A stretch of DNA of 64,000 nucleotides from Streptomyces sp. CoH27 (GCF_020181035.1 NZ_JAIQYY010000005.1:176703-240702); one strand, 5' to 3'. Positions 25,057 through 33,505 are shown, numbered from the stretch's first letter. Notes: a model not told the origin generated them from the letters alone. Translations and numbers: made by a program.

Positions 25057-25812
25057 GTGGACTACCCGAACGACCAGGCCCCCGGCGCCCCCGTCCGCTC
25101 CGGCATCCCCGAGCACGGGCGCATCCCCAAGTACTACGCGGTGAAGGCGCGGATCGCCGCGCTCCTCGACGAGCTGGGGGAGGGCAGGTCCATCCCCACC
25201 GAGCGGGATCTGGCCGAGCGGTACGACGTCGCGCGCGAGACCGTGCGGCAGGCGGTACGGGAACTGGTGCTGGAGGGGCGGCTGCGGCGCCAGGGCCGCG
25301 GGACCGTCGTCGCCGGGCCCAAGCTCGAACAGCCGCTGTCCCTCGCCAGCTACACCGAGGGCGTGCGCCGCCAGGGCCGTACCCCCGGCCGTACCCTCGT
25401 CACCCTCGACCGGTTCCCGTGCCCGGACGCCCTCGCCGCCGAGACCGGGCTCACCCGGGGCGAGCCGGTGTGGCACCTGGAGCGGGTGCTGCTCGCCGAC
25501 GAGGAGCGGGTCGGGCTGGAGAGCACGTACGTCGCCGTCGCCCGGGTGCCGCGGCTGGCCGACGACTTCGATCCCGACTCCTCCTTCTACGGCTACCTCA
25601 CCGCCCAGGGCATCGCCTTCGGTGACGCCGACGAGCGCATCGAGACCGTGCTCGCCACGCCCCGCGAGGCCCTGCTCATCGGCACCCCGCCCGCCCTGCC
25701 CATGCTGCTGATCCACCGCGTCTCCCGGGACACGGGGGGCCGGCCCCTGGAGCGCGTGCGCTCGCTGTACCGGGGAGACCGGTTCTCCTTCACCGCCCAC
25801 CTCAAGGGCTGA
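25057..25812 (+). CDS. GntR/UTRA-family regulator of phosphonate genes
   Basis: A 251-residue regulator. The GntR winged helix spans about residues 25-85 (IPTERDLAERYDVARETVRQAVRELVLEG), followed by a UTRA effector domain (ending in LERVRSLYRGDRFSF). The HutC/UTRA group includes PhnF-type regulators, and this gene directly precedes a phosphonate-degradation pair on the same strand, so it probably controls them. The start is GTG without a clear ribosome site; GACGAT 6 bases upstream may be a -10 box of a leaderless mRNA. Confidence 0.9.
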   Translation: MDYPNDQAPGAPVRSGIPEHGRIPKYYAVKARIAALLDELGEGRSIPTERDLAERYDVARETVRQAVRELVLEGRLRRQGRGTVVAGPKLEQPLSLASYTEGVRRQGRTPGRTLVTLDRFPCPDALAAETGLTRGEPVWHLERVLLADEERVGLESTYVAVARVPRLADDFDPDSSFYGYLTAQGIAFGDADERIETVLATPREALLIGTPPALPMLLIHRVSRDTGGRPLERVRSLYRGDRFSFTAHLKG

Positions 25813-25857
25813 AAAACGCCGATATCGACGCCCACTCCAGTGTCACGAAAAGGTAAC

Positions 25858-25868
25858 GGGTCTAGCCC
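25858..25868. promoter_or_regulatory. Possible GntR operator
   Basis: GGGTCTAGCCC in the gap between the GntR gene and the FAD oxidoreductase gene. It resembles the GTCTAGAC-type sites bound by HutC/UTRA regulators such as DasR, although the symmetry is imperfect at the centre. Confidence 0.35.
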
Positions 25869-25944
25869 AAACGTGATGGGTCGTTCACGCTCTCGTTGTC
25901 AGCCGGATGCCTCCGGTTACCCGATCCCGAGGAGCGTTGCCGCC

Positions 25945-27069
25945 GTGAGAGTGACAGTCGTCGGAGCAGGCGTGGTGGGCACCATGCACGCCTGGCAGGC
26001 AGTGGAGCGCGGCCACCAGGTCGTCCAGATCGAGCGTGAGGCGGAGGCGCGCGGCGCCTCGCTGCGCAACTTCGGGCAGATCTGGGTCAGTGGCCGCGCG
26101 GGCGGAGAGGAGCTGGAGACCGCGCTGCGGGCGCGGGAGCTGTGGGAGGGCATCGGTGCCCGTGTGCCCGAGCTCGGCTTCCGGGCCAACGGGTCGCTGA
26201 CCCCGGTGCGCGGCGCCCTCGAACTCGCCGTCGCCGAGGCCGCCGTCGCCCGCCCGGACGCCGCCGCCCGCGGCTACAAGCTGCTGCTGCCTGGCGAGGC
26301 GCGGGCCCTCAATCCCGCCCTGCGCGGCGACTTCACCGCCGCCCTGTACTGCGAGCGGGACGCGGCCGTCGAGCCGCGCACCGCCCAACTCGCCCTGCGC
26401 GAGGAGCTGTTGAAGTCCCCGAACTACACCTTCCTGCCGGGGCGGGAGGTACGTGACGTGGTCGGCGCCGGAGCAGTACGGGACGACCACGGGGACGTCC
26501 ACCACGCCGACGCCGTCGTCCTGTGCACCGGCGCCTGGCTCGGCGGACTCGTCCGCGAGCTGGCCGGGCCCGAGTTGCCCGTGCGCCGGGTCCGCCTGCA
26601 GATGATGCAGACCGACCCGCTGGGCGAGCCGCTCACCACCTCGGTCGCCGACGCCGACAGCTTCCGGTACTACCCGGCCTACGCCTCCCCGGCACTGGAC
26701 GCGCTCAACGCCGAGCAGCCGCAGCCGGAGACCGCCGCCGAACACCGGATGCAGCTGCTCATGGTGCAGCGCGCCGACGGCGGACTGACCATCGGCGACA
26801 CCCACGAGTACGAGCACCCCTTCGCCTTCGACACCGTCGAGGAGCCCTACGAGCACCTCGTCGCAGTCGTGGAGTCCCTGCTCGGCCGGCCGCTGCCGCG
26901 CATCCGCCGCCGCTGGGCTGGTGTGTACGCGCAGTGCACCGACCCGGGCCGGGTCGTGCACCGGCAGCGGGTGGGCGACGGGGTGTGGCTGGTCACCGGG
27001 CCCGGCGGGCGCGGCATGACCTGCGCCCCCGCGATAGCCGAAACGACCGCGAACGAACTGGGCTGGTGA
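25945..27069 (+). CDS. TIGR03364-family FAD oxidoreductase (phosphonate catabolism)
   Basis: A 374-residue DadA-like flavoprotein. The N-terminal dinucleotide-binding motif VTVVGAGVVGTMHAWQAVERG and EREAEARGASLRNFGQIW are typical; the end has GPGGRGMTCAPAIAETTANEL for the FAD pocket. TIGR03364 proteins occur in phosphonate-degradation operons, and some related enzymes have been shown to oxidise 2-aminoethylphosphonate or its N-methyl form to phosphonoacetaldehyde. The next gene is a phosphonatase-like hydrolase, coupled by a 4-bp overlap, so this step would feed it. Which aminophosphonate is used cannot be read from sequence. Confidence 0.9.
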   Translation: MRVTVVGAGVVGTMHAWQAVERGHQVVQIEREAEARGASLRNFGQIWVSGRAGGEELETALRARELWEGIGARVPELGFRANGSLTPVRGALELAVAEAAVARPDAAARGYKLLLPGEARALNPALRGDFTAALYCERDAAVEPRTAQLALREELLKSPNYTFLPGREVRDVVGAGAVRDDHGDVHHADAVVLCTGAWLGGLVRELAGPELPVRRVRLQMMQTDPLGEPLTTSVADADSFRYYPAYASPALDALNAEQPQPETAAEHRMQLLMVQRADGGLTIGDTHEYEHPFAFDTVEEPYEHLVAVVESLLGRPLPRIRRRWAGVYAQCTDPGRVVHRQRVGDGVWLVTGPGGRGMTCAPAIAETTANELGW

Positions 27070-27794
27070 GCACCACGATGACCACCACGATGACCACCAC
27101 AGCAACTGCTTCCGACATCCGACTCGTCGTCCTCGACATGGCCGGCACCACCGTCGCCGACGGCGGCCTCGTCGAGCGTGCCTTCGCCGCCGCCGCTGCC
27201 GAACTCGGCGTCGAGCCCGGCTCGGCCGAGCACGCCGGGCACCTCGCGTACGTCCGCGCCACCATGGGCGAGTCCAAGATCTCCGTCTTCCGGCACCTGT
27301 TCGGCGCCGAGGAACGCGCCCAGCGGGCCAACACCGCCTTCGAGAAGGCGTACGGCGACCTCGTCGACGAGGGCCTCGTCGCCCCCGTCCCCGGCGCCCG
27401 CGAGGCCATCGAGGAACTCGCCGGCAGCGGCCGTACCGTCGTCCTGACCACCGGCTTCGCCCGCGTCACCCAGGACGCGATCCTCGACGCCCTCGGCTGG
27501 CGGGACCTCGTCCCGCTCACTCTGTGCCCGGCCGACGCGGGCGGGCGCGGGCGGCCGTACCCCGACATGGTCCTGGAGGCCTTCGTCCGCACCAAGGCCG
27601 CCGAGGACGTCCGGCAGATCGCCGTCGCCGGGGACACCTCGTACGACGTGCTCAGCGGGGTGCGCGCCGGAGCCGGGCTGGTCGCCGGCGTACGCACCGG
27701 GGCGCACGGGGACACGGAGTTCCGCGCCGCCGGCGCCACCCACGTCCTCGACTCCGTCGCCGGCCTGCCCGCACTGCTGGCGGGAGACCGGTGA
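27066..27794 (+). CDS. Phosphonatase-like HAD hydrolase
   Basis: A 242-residue HAD-superfamily enzyme resembling phosphonoacetaldehyde hydrolase (PhnX; TIGR03351 type). The nucleophile motif is VVLDMAGTTVADGG (like DxAGTT of PhnX), and MGESK lies where PhnX has its Schiff-base lysine. Motif III/IV is GRPYPDMVLEAF plus VAGDTSYDVLSG. PhnX cleaves the C-P bond of phosphonoacetaldehyde to give acetaldehyde and phosphate. GTG start overlaps the oxidoreductase stop. The N-terminus has a short Thr repeat (MTTTMTTT) of no known role. Confidence 0.9.
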   Translation: MSTTMTTTMTTTATASDIRLVVLDMAGTTVADGGLVERAFAAAAAELGVEPGSAEHAGHLAYVRATMGESKISVFRHLFGAEERAQRANTAFEKAYGDLVDEGLVAPVPGAREAIEELAGSGRTVVLTTGFARVTQDAILDALGWRDLVPLTLCPADAGGRGRPYPDMVLEAFVRTKAAEDVRQIAVAGDTSYDVLSGVRAGAGLVAGVRTGAHGDTEFRAAGATHVLDSVAGLPALLAGDR

Positions 27795-28046
27795 AGCGGC
27801 CGCCGGGAGCTGACTGACCTGGACAATCCTGGAGCAGACCGGGATCAAGATCAGGCCACTGAACATTAGGCTGTGGGCGTCGGTACGTCGTGGTTCCGGC
27901 GCCCCATCTTCTTGACCGTACGCACACGACGTCGACGAATGATGATGACTGACGCTCCCGCCCCCCGCCGCCGCGCGCGCCGCCGCCAGGAGACGCACAA
28001 CGTGACTCCACCCACGCGTAAGCGCGCGGGCTTCCTGTGTCGGTGG

Positions 28047-29267
28047 CTAGGCCACGTCGCAGAGGGCCAGCCCGGCCCTGTTGAGAACATTCGTCGCGCC
28101 GACGTGGTCCGCGTTCGCGGTGAACCCGCACGCCATGCACTGGAATTTGGCTTGGCTGACGCGGTTCTCCTTCGCGACGTGCCCGCAGCCCCCAAGCGAG
28201 GGCGGGCACGTGCGGGAGGTGTTGCGCGCGTCCACGGGTACCGTGAGGCGACCGGCGCTCTCAGCCTTGTTCGCCAGGATCCCGAGGAACTGCGCCCAAC
28301 CCGCGTCGAGGATACTGCGGTTGAGTCCAGCCTTCGCGGCAGCACCGTTCGGCAGGAAGCTGCCAGGCGTGTCCGGGTCGGCCTTGGGCGCGGGCGTCTT
28401 GGTCATGCCCGCGGTGTTGAGCCGCTCGTGCGCGATGACGTCGTGGTCACGTACCAGCGCGTGTGCGGTCTTGTGGTGGAAGTCGAGGCGCTGCCGCCGG
28501 ATCTTGGCGTACAACTTGGCGACCTTCCGGGCGGCGGCGCGGTGGCGCTTGGTGCGCTGCCGAGTCCGCTTGGGGAACGTCGCAAGGTGACGCTGGGCTT
28601 CGGCGAGGCCTTCTGCTGCTGCGCCAAGAAAGCGAGGGTCGGCGACGTGCTCGCCGTCCGAAGTGGTCAGAAAATGCACGGTGCCCATGTCGATACCCAC
28701 GGTTGCGCCGGTGGGCGGCAGTTCCTCGGCGCGGGCGAGGTCGCACACGAGGATCACGTACCAGCGGCGTCCTTCACGCTTGACGGTGATCGTCTTGACG
28801 CGGCCCTGTACAAGCCGGTGCTGGTGGACGCGGATGTGGCCGACACCCTGGAGGCGCACGCGGGTCTGCCGATCGTGCGGGGTGGATTCCCAGCGGCAGC
28901 CGTCGCCGTCCTTTGGGAACGTGACGCTGTCGAAGTGCCCGACACCCTTGAACCTGGGATAGCCGGGTTTCTCACCGGCCTTGGCTCGGCGGAAGAACGC
29001 CTGGAATGCCTTGTCCAGGCGACGCAGGGTGGCCTGCTGGCTGGAGAACGACCAGCGGCCCTGACGTTCTGGGTCGAATGCCCGGATCGCCTTGAGCTGT
29101 GCGGACTGGTCGCCGTACCGGACGGTGGTCTTCGAGACGTGCCGGTACGCGGCGCGGCGCTCCTGAAGTGCGCCGTTGTACAGGGAGCAGTGGTCCCGAA
29201 GCATGTCGGTGAGCGCTGCCGCCTGCCCCTTGGTGGGGCGCAGGAGGAACTTGTACGCCCGGATCAC
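28047..29267 (-). CDS. tnpB: TnpB RNA-guided endonuclease (IS605 group), second copy
   Basis: A 406-residue TnpB, clearly diverged from the copy at 19218. RuvC residues: GIDMG (D193), AHERLN (E281) and NADHVGATN (D387). Zinc ribbon Cys are C354, C361, C377 and C380; the first pair is spaced CPPSLGGC, wider than usual. The GTG start has a perfect AAGGAGG ribosome site and overlaps the tnpA stop (GTGA). The N-terminus (RAYKFLLRPTKGQ) is the standard TnpB opening, so the protein is full length and likely active. Confidence 0.93.
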   Translation of the reverse strand: MIRAYKFLLRPTKGQAAALTDMLRDHCSLYNGALQERRAAYRHVSKTTVRYGDQSAQLKAIRAFDPERQGRWSFSSQQATLRRLDKAFQAFFRRAKAGEKPGYPRFKGVGHFDSVTFPKDGDGCRWESTPHDRQTRVRLQGVGHIRVHQHRLVQGRVKTITVKREGRRWYVILVCDLARAEELPPTGATVGIDMGTVHFLTTSDGEHVADPRFLGAAAEGLAEAQRHLATFPKRTRQRTKRHRAAARKVAKLYAKIRRQRLDFHHKTAHALVRDHDVIAHERLNTAGMTKTPAPKADPDTPGSFLPNGAAAKAGLNRSILDAGWAQFLGILANKAESAGRLTVPVDARNTSRTCPPSLGGCGHVAKENRVSQAKFQCMACGFTANADHVGATNVLNRAGLALCDVA

Positions 29268-29698
29268 GGGCCGTCCTCCTTCCGCTCCCTCCAGGGCCGC
29301 TCCCACTGGGTGTCGATGTACCGGCGAATGGTGTCCGCGGACACGTCGCCGACCGACGCCGCGAAGTACGAGGACGACCACAGTGTCGGGAGTTGTGACT
29401 TCAGGTGCGGGAATTCGTCGCGCAGGACGCGGGACGTGAAGCCCTTGAACTGGTTCGCGACGTATGAGGCGGACGACTTCGGGTCGTGTTTAACGAACAG
29501 GTGGACATGGTCGGGCATCACTTCGAGTGCCGCGATCTCCCATCCTCGTTCGTCGGCCTTCTGCCGGATCAGCTCGTCCAGACGTGTCGCGACCCGGCCG
29601 CTGAGGACCGGACGGCGGTACTTCGGGCACCACGCCACGTGGAGCCTGAGGTCGTACACGCCGCCGGAGAACCGGCGAACCTTCGTGGTCGCAACCAT
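29264..29698 (-). CDS. tnpA: TnpA Y1 transposase (IS200/IS605)
   Basis: A 144-residue single-strand transposase. The HUH motif is MPDHVHLFV (H64, H66), and the catalytic tyrosine is in ADTIRRYIDTQ (Y127). It works as a dimer, cutting and joining single-stranded ends at the subterminal hairpins. The ATG at 29698 lies just 6 bases after a consensus TATAAT, so the transcript is probably leaderless; a GTG at 29713 would overlap that box and is less likely. Confidence 0.93.
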   Translation of the reverse strand: MVATTKVRRFSGGVYDLRLHVAWCPKYRRPVLSGRVATRLDELIRQKADERGWEIAALEVMPDHVHLFVKHDPKSSASYVANQFKGFTSRVLRDEFPHLKSQLPTLWSSSYFAASVGDVSADTIRRYIDTQWERPWRERKEDGP

Positions 29699-29704
29699 GT
29701 ATCG

Positions 29705-29710
29705 ATTATA
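29705..29710 (-). promoter_or_regulatory. TnpA promoter -10 box
   Basis: TATAAT on the minus strand, 6 bases upstream of the tnpA ATG. No good -35 box is seen at the usual distance. The position predicts a leaderless or nearly leaderless mRNA. Confidence 0.6.
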
Positions 29711-29850
29711 CACGCGGCATGTGTCTAATAGTCCGCGAACGTCGTGGCCGACGCCGACAGTGCGGATCAGTGGACAACGCTGAGGTCAGAGCAGTGCTGA
29801 GAAGTAATTCCCGCCGGCTGAAGCCGGTGGTCCCCTTGCTAGGAGGATTG

Positions 29851-30630
29851 ATGGCAGACCGCAAGCCGATCGAGTCGTGGCTCACCGACATGGACGGTGT
29901 CCTGATCCACGAGGGCGTTCCGATCCCCGGCGCCGACGCCTTCCTGAAGAAGCTGCGCGAGTCCGGGCGGCCCTTCCTGGTGCTCACCAACAACTCCATC
30001 TACACCGCCCGTGACCTGCACGCCCGGCTGCGGCGGATGGGCCTGGACGTGCCGGTGGACAACATCTGGACCTCGGCTCTCGCCACCGCCCAGTTCCTGA
30101 ACGACCAGCGGCCCGGCGGCAGCGCCTACGTCATCGGCGAGGCCGGCCTGACCACCGCGCTGCACGACATCGGCTACATCCTCACCGACCACGAGCCCGA
30201 CTTCGTGATCCTCGGCGAGACCCGCACCTACTCCTTCGAGGCCCTGACCAAGGCCGTCCGGCTGATCAACAACGGCGCCCGGTTCATCGCCACCAACCCG
30301 GACAACGTCGGCCCCTCCACCGAGGGCGACCTGCCCGCCACCGGCTCGGTCGCCGCCCTGATCACCGCCGCGACCGGCAAGAAGCCGTACTTCGTCGGCA
30401 AGCCCAACCCGCTGATGATGCGGGCGGGCCTGAACGCCATCGGTGCCCACTCCGAGACCTCCGCGATGATCGGCGACCGCATGGACACCGACGTCCTCGC
30501 GGGCCTGGAGGCCGGTATGCGGACGTTCCTGGTGCTCAGCGGGGTCACCCAGCCCGACGAGGTCGACCAGCACCCCTTCCGGCCGTCGAAGGTCGTCGAC
30601 TCCATCGCGGACCTGGTCGACCTCGTCTGA
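29851..30630 (+). CDS. HAD-IIA family phosphatase (NagD-like)
   Basis: A 259-residue HAD-IIA hydrolase. WLTDMDGVLIHEG holds the nucleophile Asp pair, FLVLTNNS is motif II, and GKPNPLMMRAGL plus MIGDRMDTDVLAGLEAGM supply the Lys and the acidic Mg site. The large C2 cap lies between. NagD-type enzymes dephosphorylate nucleotides and sugar phosphates with broad specificity. AGGAGG lies 4 bases before the ATG. The upstream IS left-end hairpin is only 20 bp away, so the gene's original promoter may have been displaced. Confidence 0.92.
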   Translation: MADRKPIESWLTDMDGVLIHEGVPIPGADAFLKKLRESGRPFLVLTNNSIYTARDLHARLRRMGLDVPVDNIWTSALATAQFLNDQRPGGSAYVIGEAGLTTALHDIGYILTDHEPDFVILGETRTYSFEALTKAVRLINNGARFIATNPDNVGPSTEGDLPATGSVAALITAATGKKPYFVGKPNPLMMRAGLNAIGAHSETSAMIGDRMDTDVLAGLEAGMRTFLVLSGVTQPDEVDQHPFRPSKVVDSIADLVDLV

Positions 30631-30712
30631 GCAGGCATTTTCAAACCTCTCCTCGCTCGAATGGAGCAATCGGGCGCCCTCCGAGGATGCGGGGGCGCCT
30701 GGTGCGGGGGAG

Positions 30713-30730
30713 CCTCCAGATAACTGGAGG
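30713..30730 (+). promoter_or_regulatory. Hairpin that covers a Shine-Dalgarno sequence
   Basis: CCTCCAG-ATAA-CTGGAGG, a perfect 7-bp stem with a 4-base loop. The right arm contains the GGAGG that serves the ATG at 30737, so the fold would hide the ribosome site. Confidence 0.65.
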
Positions 30731-30736
30731 TTCACG

Positions 30737-31540
30737 ATGGGCTCACTACGCCTCACTCTCTGTACCGGAATCCTGGCCGCCGCCGCGCTCACACCGTCGG
30801 CTCACGCCGTCGACGGCGGCTCGGTCGACGTGACCCCCGGCTCCCCGGGGCCCGGCACCGATGTGTCCCTGCGGGTCCACGGCTGCTCCGGGCCCGAGGG
30901 CACGGCCGTCTCGACCGCCTTCGTCGCCGACGCCCGGCTCACCGGCAGACAGGGCACCCTGTCCGGCGAGACCCGCGTCCGCTCCTCCCTCGCACCCGGC
31001 ACCTACGACGTGCGGGTCACGTGCGCCGACTTCGTCTTCAACAGCAGGCTCACGATCCCCGACCGAGGCATCGGGGCCGGCCGGGGCACGGACCAGGGAG
31101 CCGGCCCGGGCACGGATCACGGCACCGACCCCGGATCGGGCCAGGGAATCGGCCGGGGAACGGACCAGGCGAGCGGCTGGGGAACGGACCAGGGAGCCGG
31201 CCGGGGCACAGACCACGGCACGGATCACGGCACCGACCGCGGATCGGGCCAGGCAACCGGCCGCGGATCCGACCAGGGCGCCGGCCAGGGAACGGACCAG
31301 CGGACCGGTCCGATGGACCAGCCCGACCCGCGGCCCGATGCGGCGGCCTCGCCCGTCGCCCCCGTCCACGCGGGCGGCGGTGGCACGGCCACGCACTTCG
31401 CCACCGTGGCCACCAGCGAGTCCGGACCCGGCACCGCCCAGACGCTCACCGGCCTCGGACTGGCCGGGATCGCCGCGCTCGCCGTCGGGCTCCGCGCCCA
31501 TCGGGGCCGTAACGGCCGCGACCGCGGCAACCCCCGCTGA
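30737..31540 (+). CDS. Secreted protein with Gly/Asp-rich repeats and C-terminal anchor
   Basis: A 267-residue protein. A signal peptide (1-24, cleavage near AHA) is followed by an Ig-like domain with two Cys (HGCSG, VTCAD). A low-complexity stretch (about 110-190) repeats short units such as GTDQGAGRGTD and GTDHGTD. A C-terminal hydrophobic segment (GLAGIAALAVGL) and basic tail follow. Just before the segment is TLTG rather than a canonical LPXTG or LAXTG. The gene lies 8 bp before a class F sortase, so it may be that enzyme's substrate. The N-terminal domain resembles the secreted protein at 23650. Confidence 0.85.
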   Translation: MGSLRLTLCTGILAAAALTPSAHAVDGGSVDVTPGSPGPGTDVSLRVHGCSGPEGTAVSTAFVADARLTGRQGTLSGETRVRSSLAPGTYDVRVTCADFVFNSRLTIPDRGIGAGRGTDQGAGPGTDHGTDPGSGQGIGRGTDQASGWGTDQGAGRGTDHGTDHGTDRGSGQATGRGSDQGAGQGTDQRTGPMDQPDPRPDAAASPVAPVHAGGGGTATHFATVATSESGPGTAQTLTGLGLAGIAALAVGLRAHRGRNGRDRGNPR

Positions 31541-31548
31541 CCGGCCGT

Positions 31549-32223
31549 ATGACCGGCGACCGCGAGCACCCGCACACCACCACCGGCACCGGGCGTCTGC
31601 TCACCGTCCTGGCCTGGGCGGTGCTGCTGTTCGGGCTGTGGCTGTGGGGGCGGGAGATCACCGGCCTGCCGGACCGCACGGGCGGCCCGGCCACCGGTGA
31701 CGTGTTCGCCGTCGGCATCGCTCCCACCTCGCTGCCCCGCCCGGCCGCGCCGCTCGCCGACGCCGTGCCCCAGCGTCTCGACATCCCCCGGCTGGGCGTC
31801 CAGGCACCCGTGGTCACCCGCGGCCTGGACGCCCAGGGCGCCGTCGACCCGCCGCCCTTCGACCAGCCGGGCGTGGTCGGCTGGTACGGCGCCGGTCCCA
31901 AACCCGGCGCCCAGGGCGCCGCCCTCCTCGTCGGGCACGTCGACACCGAGACCCGGCCCGCTGTCTTCTACAAGCTCAGCACGCTCACCCCGGGCGCCAC
32001 GGTCCGGGTGGTCCGCTCGGACGGCACGGTCGCCGAGTTCACCGTCGACGACGTCCGCGTGCTGCCCCGCACCGACTTCGACGCCCGCCAGGCCTACGGC
32101 CCCCACCGGGCCGGCCGCGCCGAACTCCGCCTGATCACCTGCGGCGGCAGCTTCGACCGCGCCACCAACAGCTACACCGCCAACGTGGTCGTCTCCGCCT
32201 ACCTCACACGAACCACGCCCTGA
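31549..32223 (+). CDS. Class F sortase
   Basis: A 224-residue sortase with one N-terminal membrane segment (about 17-34). Catalytic residues: His in LLVGHVDTE (H130), Cys in LITCGGSFD (C198), and Arg in DRATNSY (R204). CGGSFDRATNSYTANVVV is the class F pattern. Substrates of class F enzymes in actinomycetes are poorly known. It is in an operon with the preceding secreted protein, the obvious first candidate. Confidence 0.93.
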   Translation: MTGDREHPHTTTGTGRLLTVLAWAVLLFGLWLWGREITGLPDRTGGPATGDVFAVGIAPTSLPRPAAPLADAVPQRLDIPRLGVQAPVVTRGLDAQGAVDPPPFDQPGVVGWYGAGPKPGAQGAALLVGHVDTETRPAVFYKLSTLTPGATVRVVRSDGTVAEFTVDDVRVLPRTDFDARQAYGPHRAGRAELRLITCGGSFDRATNSYTANVVVSAYLTRTTP

Positions 32224-32320
32224 GTCATGAGCACCACGCACTGCGTACTGCCCCCGCGCGCCCCGTCACGCGACCTCGTGGCGAACCGTCCCGATATGCC
32301 AGCATGGGACGGCATTCGGG

Positions 32321-32365
32321 CCAGTGCGCCCATGACCAGTGCGCCCATGACCAGTGCGCCCATGG
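32321..32365. repeat. 15-bp tandem repeat, three copies
   Basis: CCAGTGCGCCCATGA occurs at 32321-32335 and 32336-32350, and with a final G at 32351-32365. It lies just upstream of the GH6 gene (start 32385), in the promoter or leader region. Confidence 0.75.
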
Positions 32366-32384
32366 GGGACCAGGGGGGAATCGC

Positions 32385-33428
32385 ATGTACGACAACAGGG
32401 GGGCCCGGCCGACCGCGCGGGCGTCCGCGGCGGCGGTGCTGGGGGCGGCACTGCTGCTCGCCGGCTGCTCCTCGTCAGGCGGGGGCGGGGGCGGGGGCGG
32501 CGGCAAGAACACCGACCCGGGGGCGCCGATCACCCAACAGCCCACGTCCGCCGACCCGTTCTGGGTGAACCCGGACGGCACCGCCGCCCGTCAGCTCGCC
32601 GCCTACACCAAGGCTGGAAAGACATCCGACGCGGAACAGATCCGGAAGATCGCCGAGCAGCCGGTGGGGGAGTGGATCGGCCCGGAGAACCCGGAGCAGG
32701 AGGCCCGCGGCTTCACCGAGGCCGCCCAGCACGCCGACCGCACGGCCCTGCTCGTCCTCTACGACATCCCGCACCGCGACTGCGGCCAGTACTCCCAGGG
32801 CGGCGCGGCCGACGGCGACACCTACCGCGCCTGGATCGACGGCGTGGCCCGGGGCATCCAGGACCGCCCCGCCGTCGTGATCCTCGAACCGGACGCCGTA
32901 CTGCACCTCGTGGACGGCTGCACGCCCGCCCCGTTCCACGAGGAGCGCTACGACCTCCTCAAGGGCGCGATCACCACGCTCAAGTCCCTGCGGAACACCA
33001 AGGTCTACCTGGACGCGGGCAACGCCGGCTGGGGCCGGCCGGACCAGATCTACCAGTCCCTCCAGCAGGCCGGCATCGACCGGGCCGACGGCTTCGCCGT
33101 CAACGTCTCCAACTTCTACTCCACCCAGGACTCCCTCGCCTACGGCAAACAGCTCTCGGCGAAGGTCGGCGGCAAGCACTTCGTCATCGACACCAGCAGA
33201 AACGGCAACGGCCCCGACACCTCCGGCGACCCCTCCCAGCGCTGGTGCAACCCCCCGGGCCGCGCCCTGGGCGAAACCCCGACGACGCGGACGTCGGACC
33301 CCCTGGTGGACGCCTACCTGTGGGTCAAGCGCCCGGGGGAGTCCGACGGGACGTGCAAGGGAGGGCCGAAGGCGGGGGAGTGGTGGGCAACCTACGCTCT
33401 TGAACTGGCGAAGAACAGCCAACCTTAA
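32385..33428 (+). CDS. cslZ: GH6-family endoglucanase lipoprotein
   Basis: A 347-residue protein of glycoside hydrolase family 6. The N-terminus is a lipoprotein signal with lipobox LLAGC, followed by a Ser/Gly linker (SSSGGGGGGGGG). The catalytic domain has YDIPHRDCGQYS (conserved acid region), VVILEPDAV (Asp acid) and FAVNVSNFYST. It fits the endoglucanase CslZ encoded beside cslA-glxA in S. coelicolor and S. lividans, which trims the beta-glucan made at hyphal tips. Here it is convergent with glxA. The symbol is assigned by context. Confidence 0.85.
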   Translation: MYDNRGARPTARASAAAVLGAALLLAGCSSSGGGGGGGGGKNTDPGAPITQQPTSADPFWVNPDGTAARQLAAYTKAGKTSDAEQIRKIAEQPVGEWIGPENPEQEARGFTEAAQHADRTALLVLYDIPHRDCGQYSQGGAADGDTYRAWIDGVARGIQDRPAVVILEPDAVLHLVDGCTPAPFHEERYDLLKGAITTLKSLRNTKVYLDAGNAGWGRPDQIYQSLQQAGIDRADGFAVNVSNFYSTQDSLAYGKQLSAKVGGKHFVIDTSRNGNGPDTSGDPSQRWCNPPGRALGETPTTRTSDPLVDAYLWVKRPGESDGTCKGGPKAGEWWATYALELAKNSQP

Positions 33429-33478
33429 GGGGCGCGGGGAACTGCGCGACCAGCCACGACGAGCCCGCAGCCGCCGAA
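33428..33478. repeat. Dispersed Streptomyces intergenic repeat, copy 2
   Basis: GGGGCGCGGGGAACTGCGCG followed by ACCAGCCACGA and GCCCGCAGCCGCC, the same elements as at 17880-17945. It fills the gap between the convergent GH6 and glxA genes. Confidence 0.5.
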
Positions 33479-33505
33479 CCAGCGCAGTTCTCCGCCCCTT
33501 TCGCG

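Larger units (their letters stand above)
28005..29835 (-). mobile_element. IS200/IS605-type insertion sequence (TnpA + TnpB)
   Basis: An apparently complete element of about 1.8 kb. In the minus orientation it has a left-end hairpin (29811-29830: CCACCGGC-TTCA-GCCGGCGG, one G:U pair), tnpA, tnpB and a right-end hairpin (28011-28030: CCCGCGCG-CTTA-CGCGTGGG, one G:U pair). tnpA and tnpB overlap by 4 bp. Elements of this family move as single-stranded DNA and do not make target duplications, so the exact ends are uncertain. It sits between the phosphonate genes and a HAD-IIA gene. Confidence 0.82.

Noticed and set aside
30737..31540. Collagen-like protein
   Set aside because: The repeats are glycine-rich but do not keep a Gly-X-Y period.
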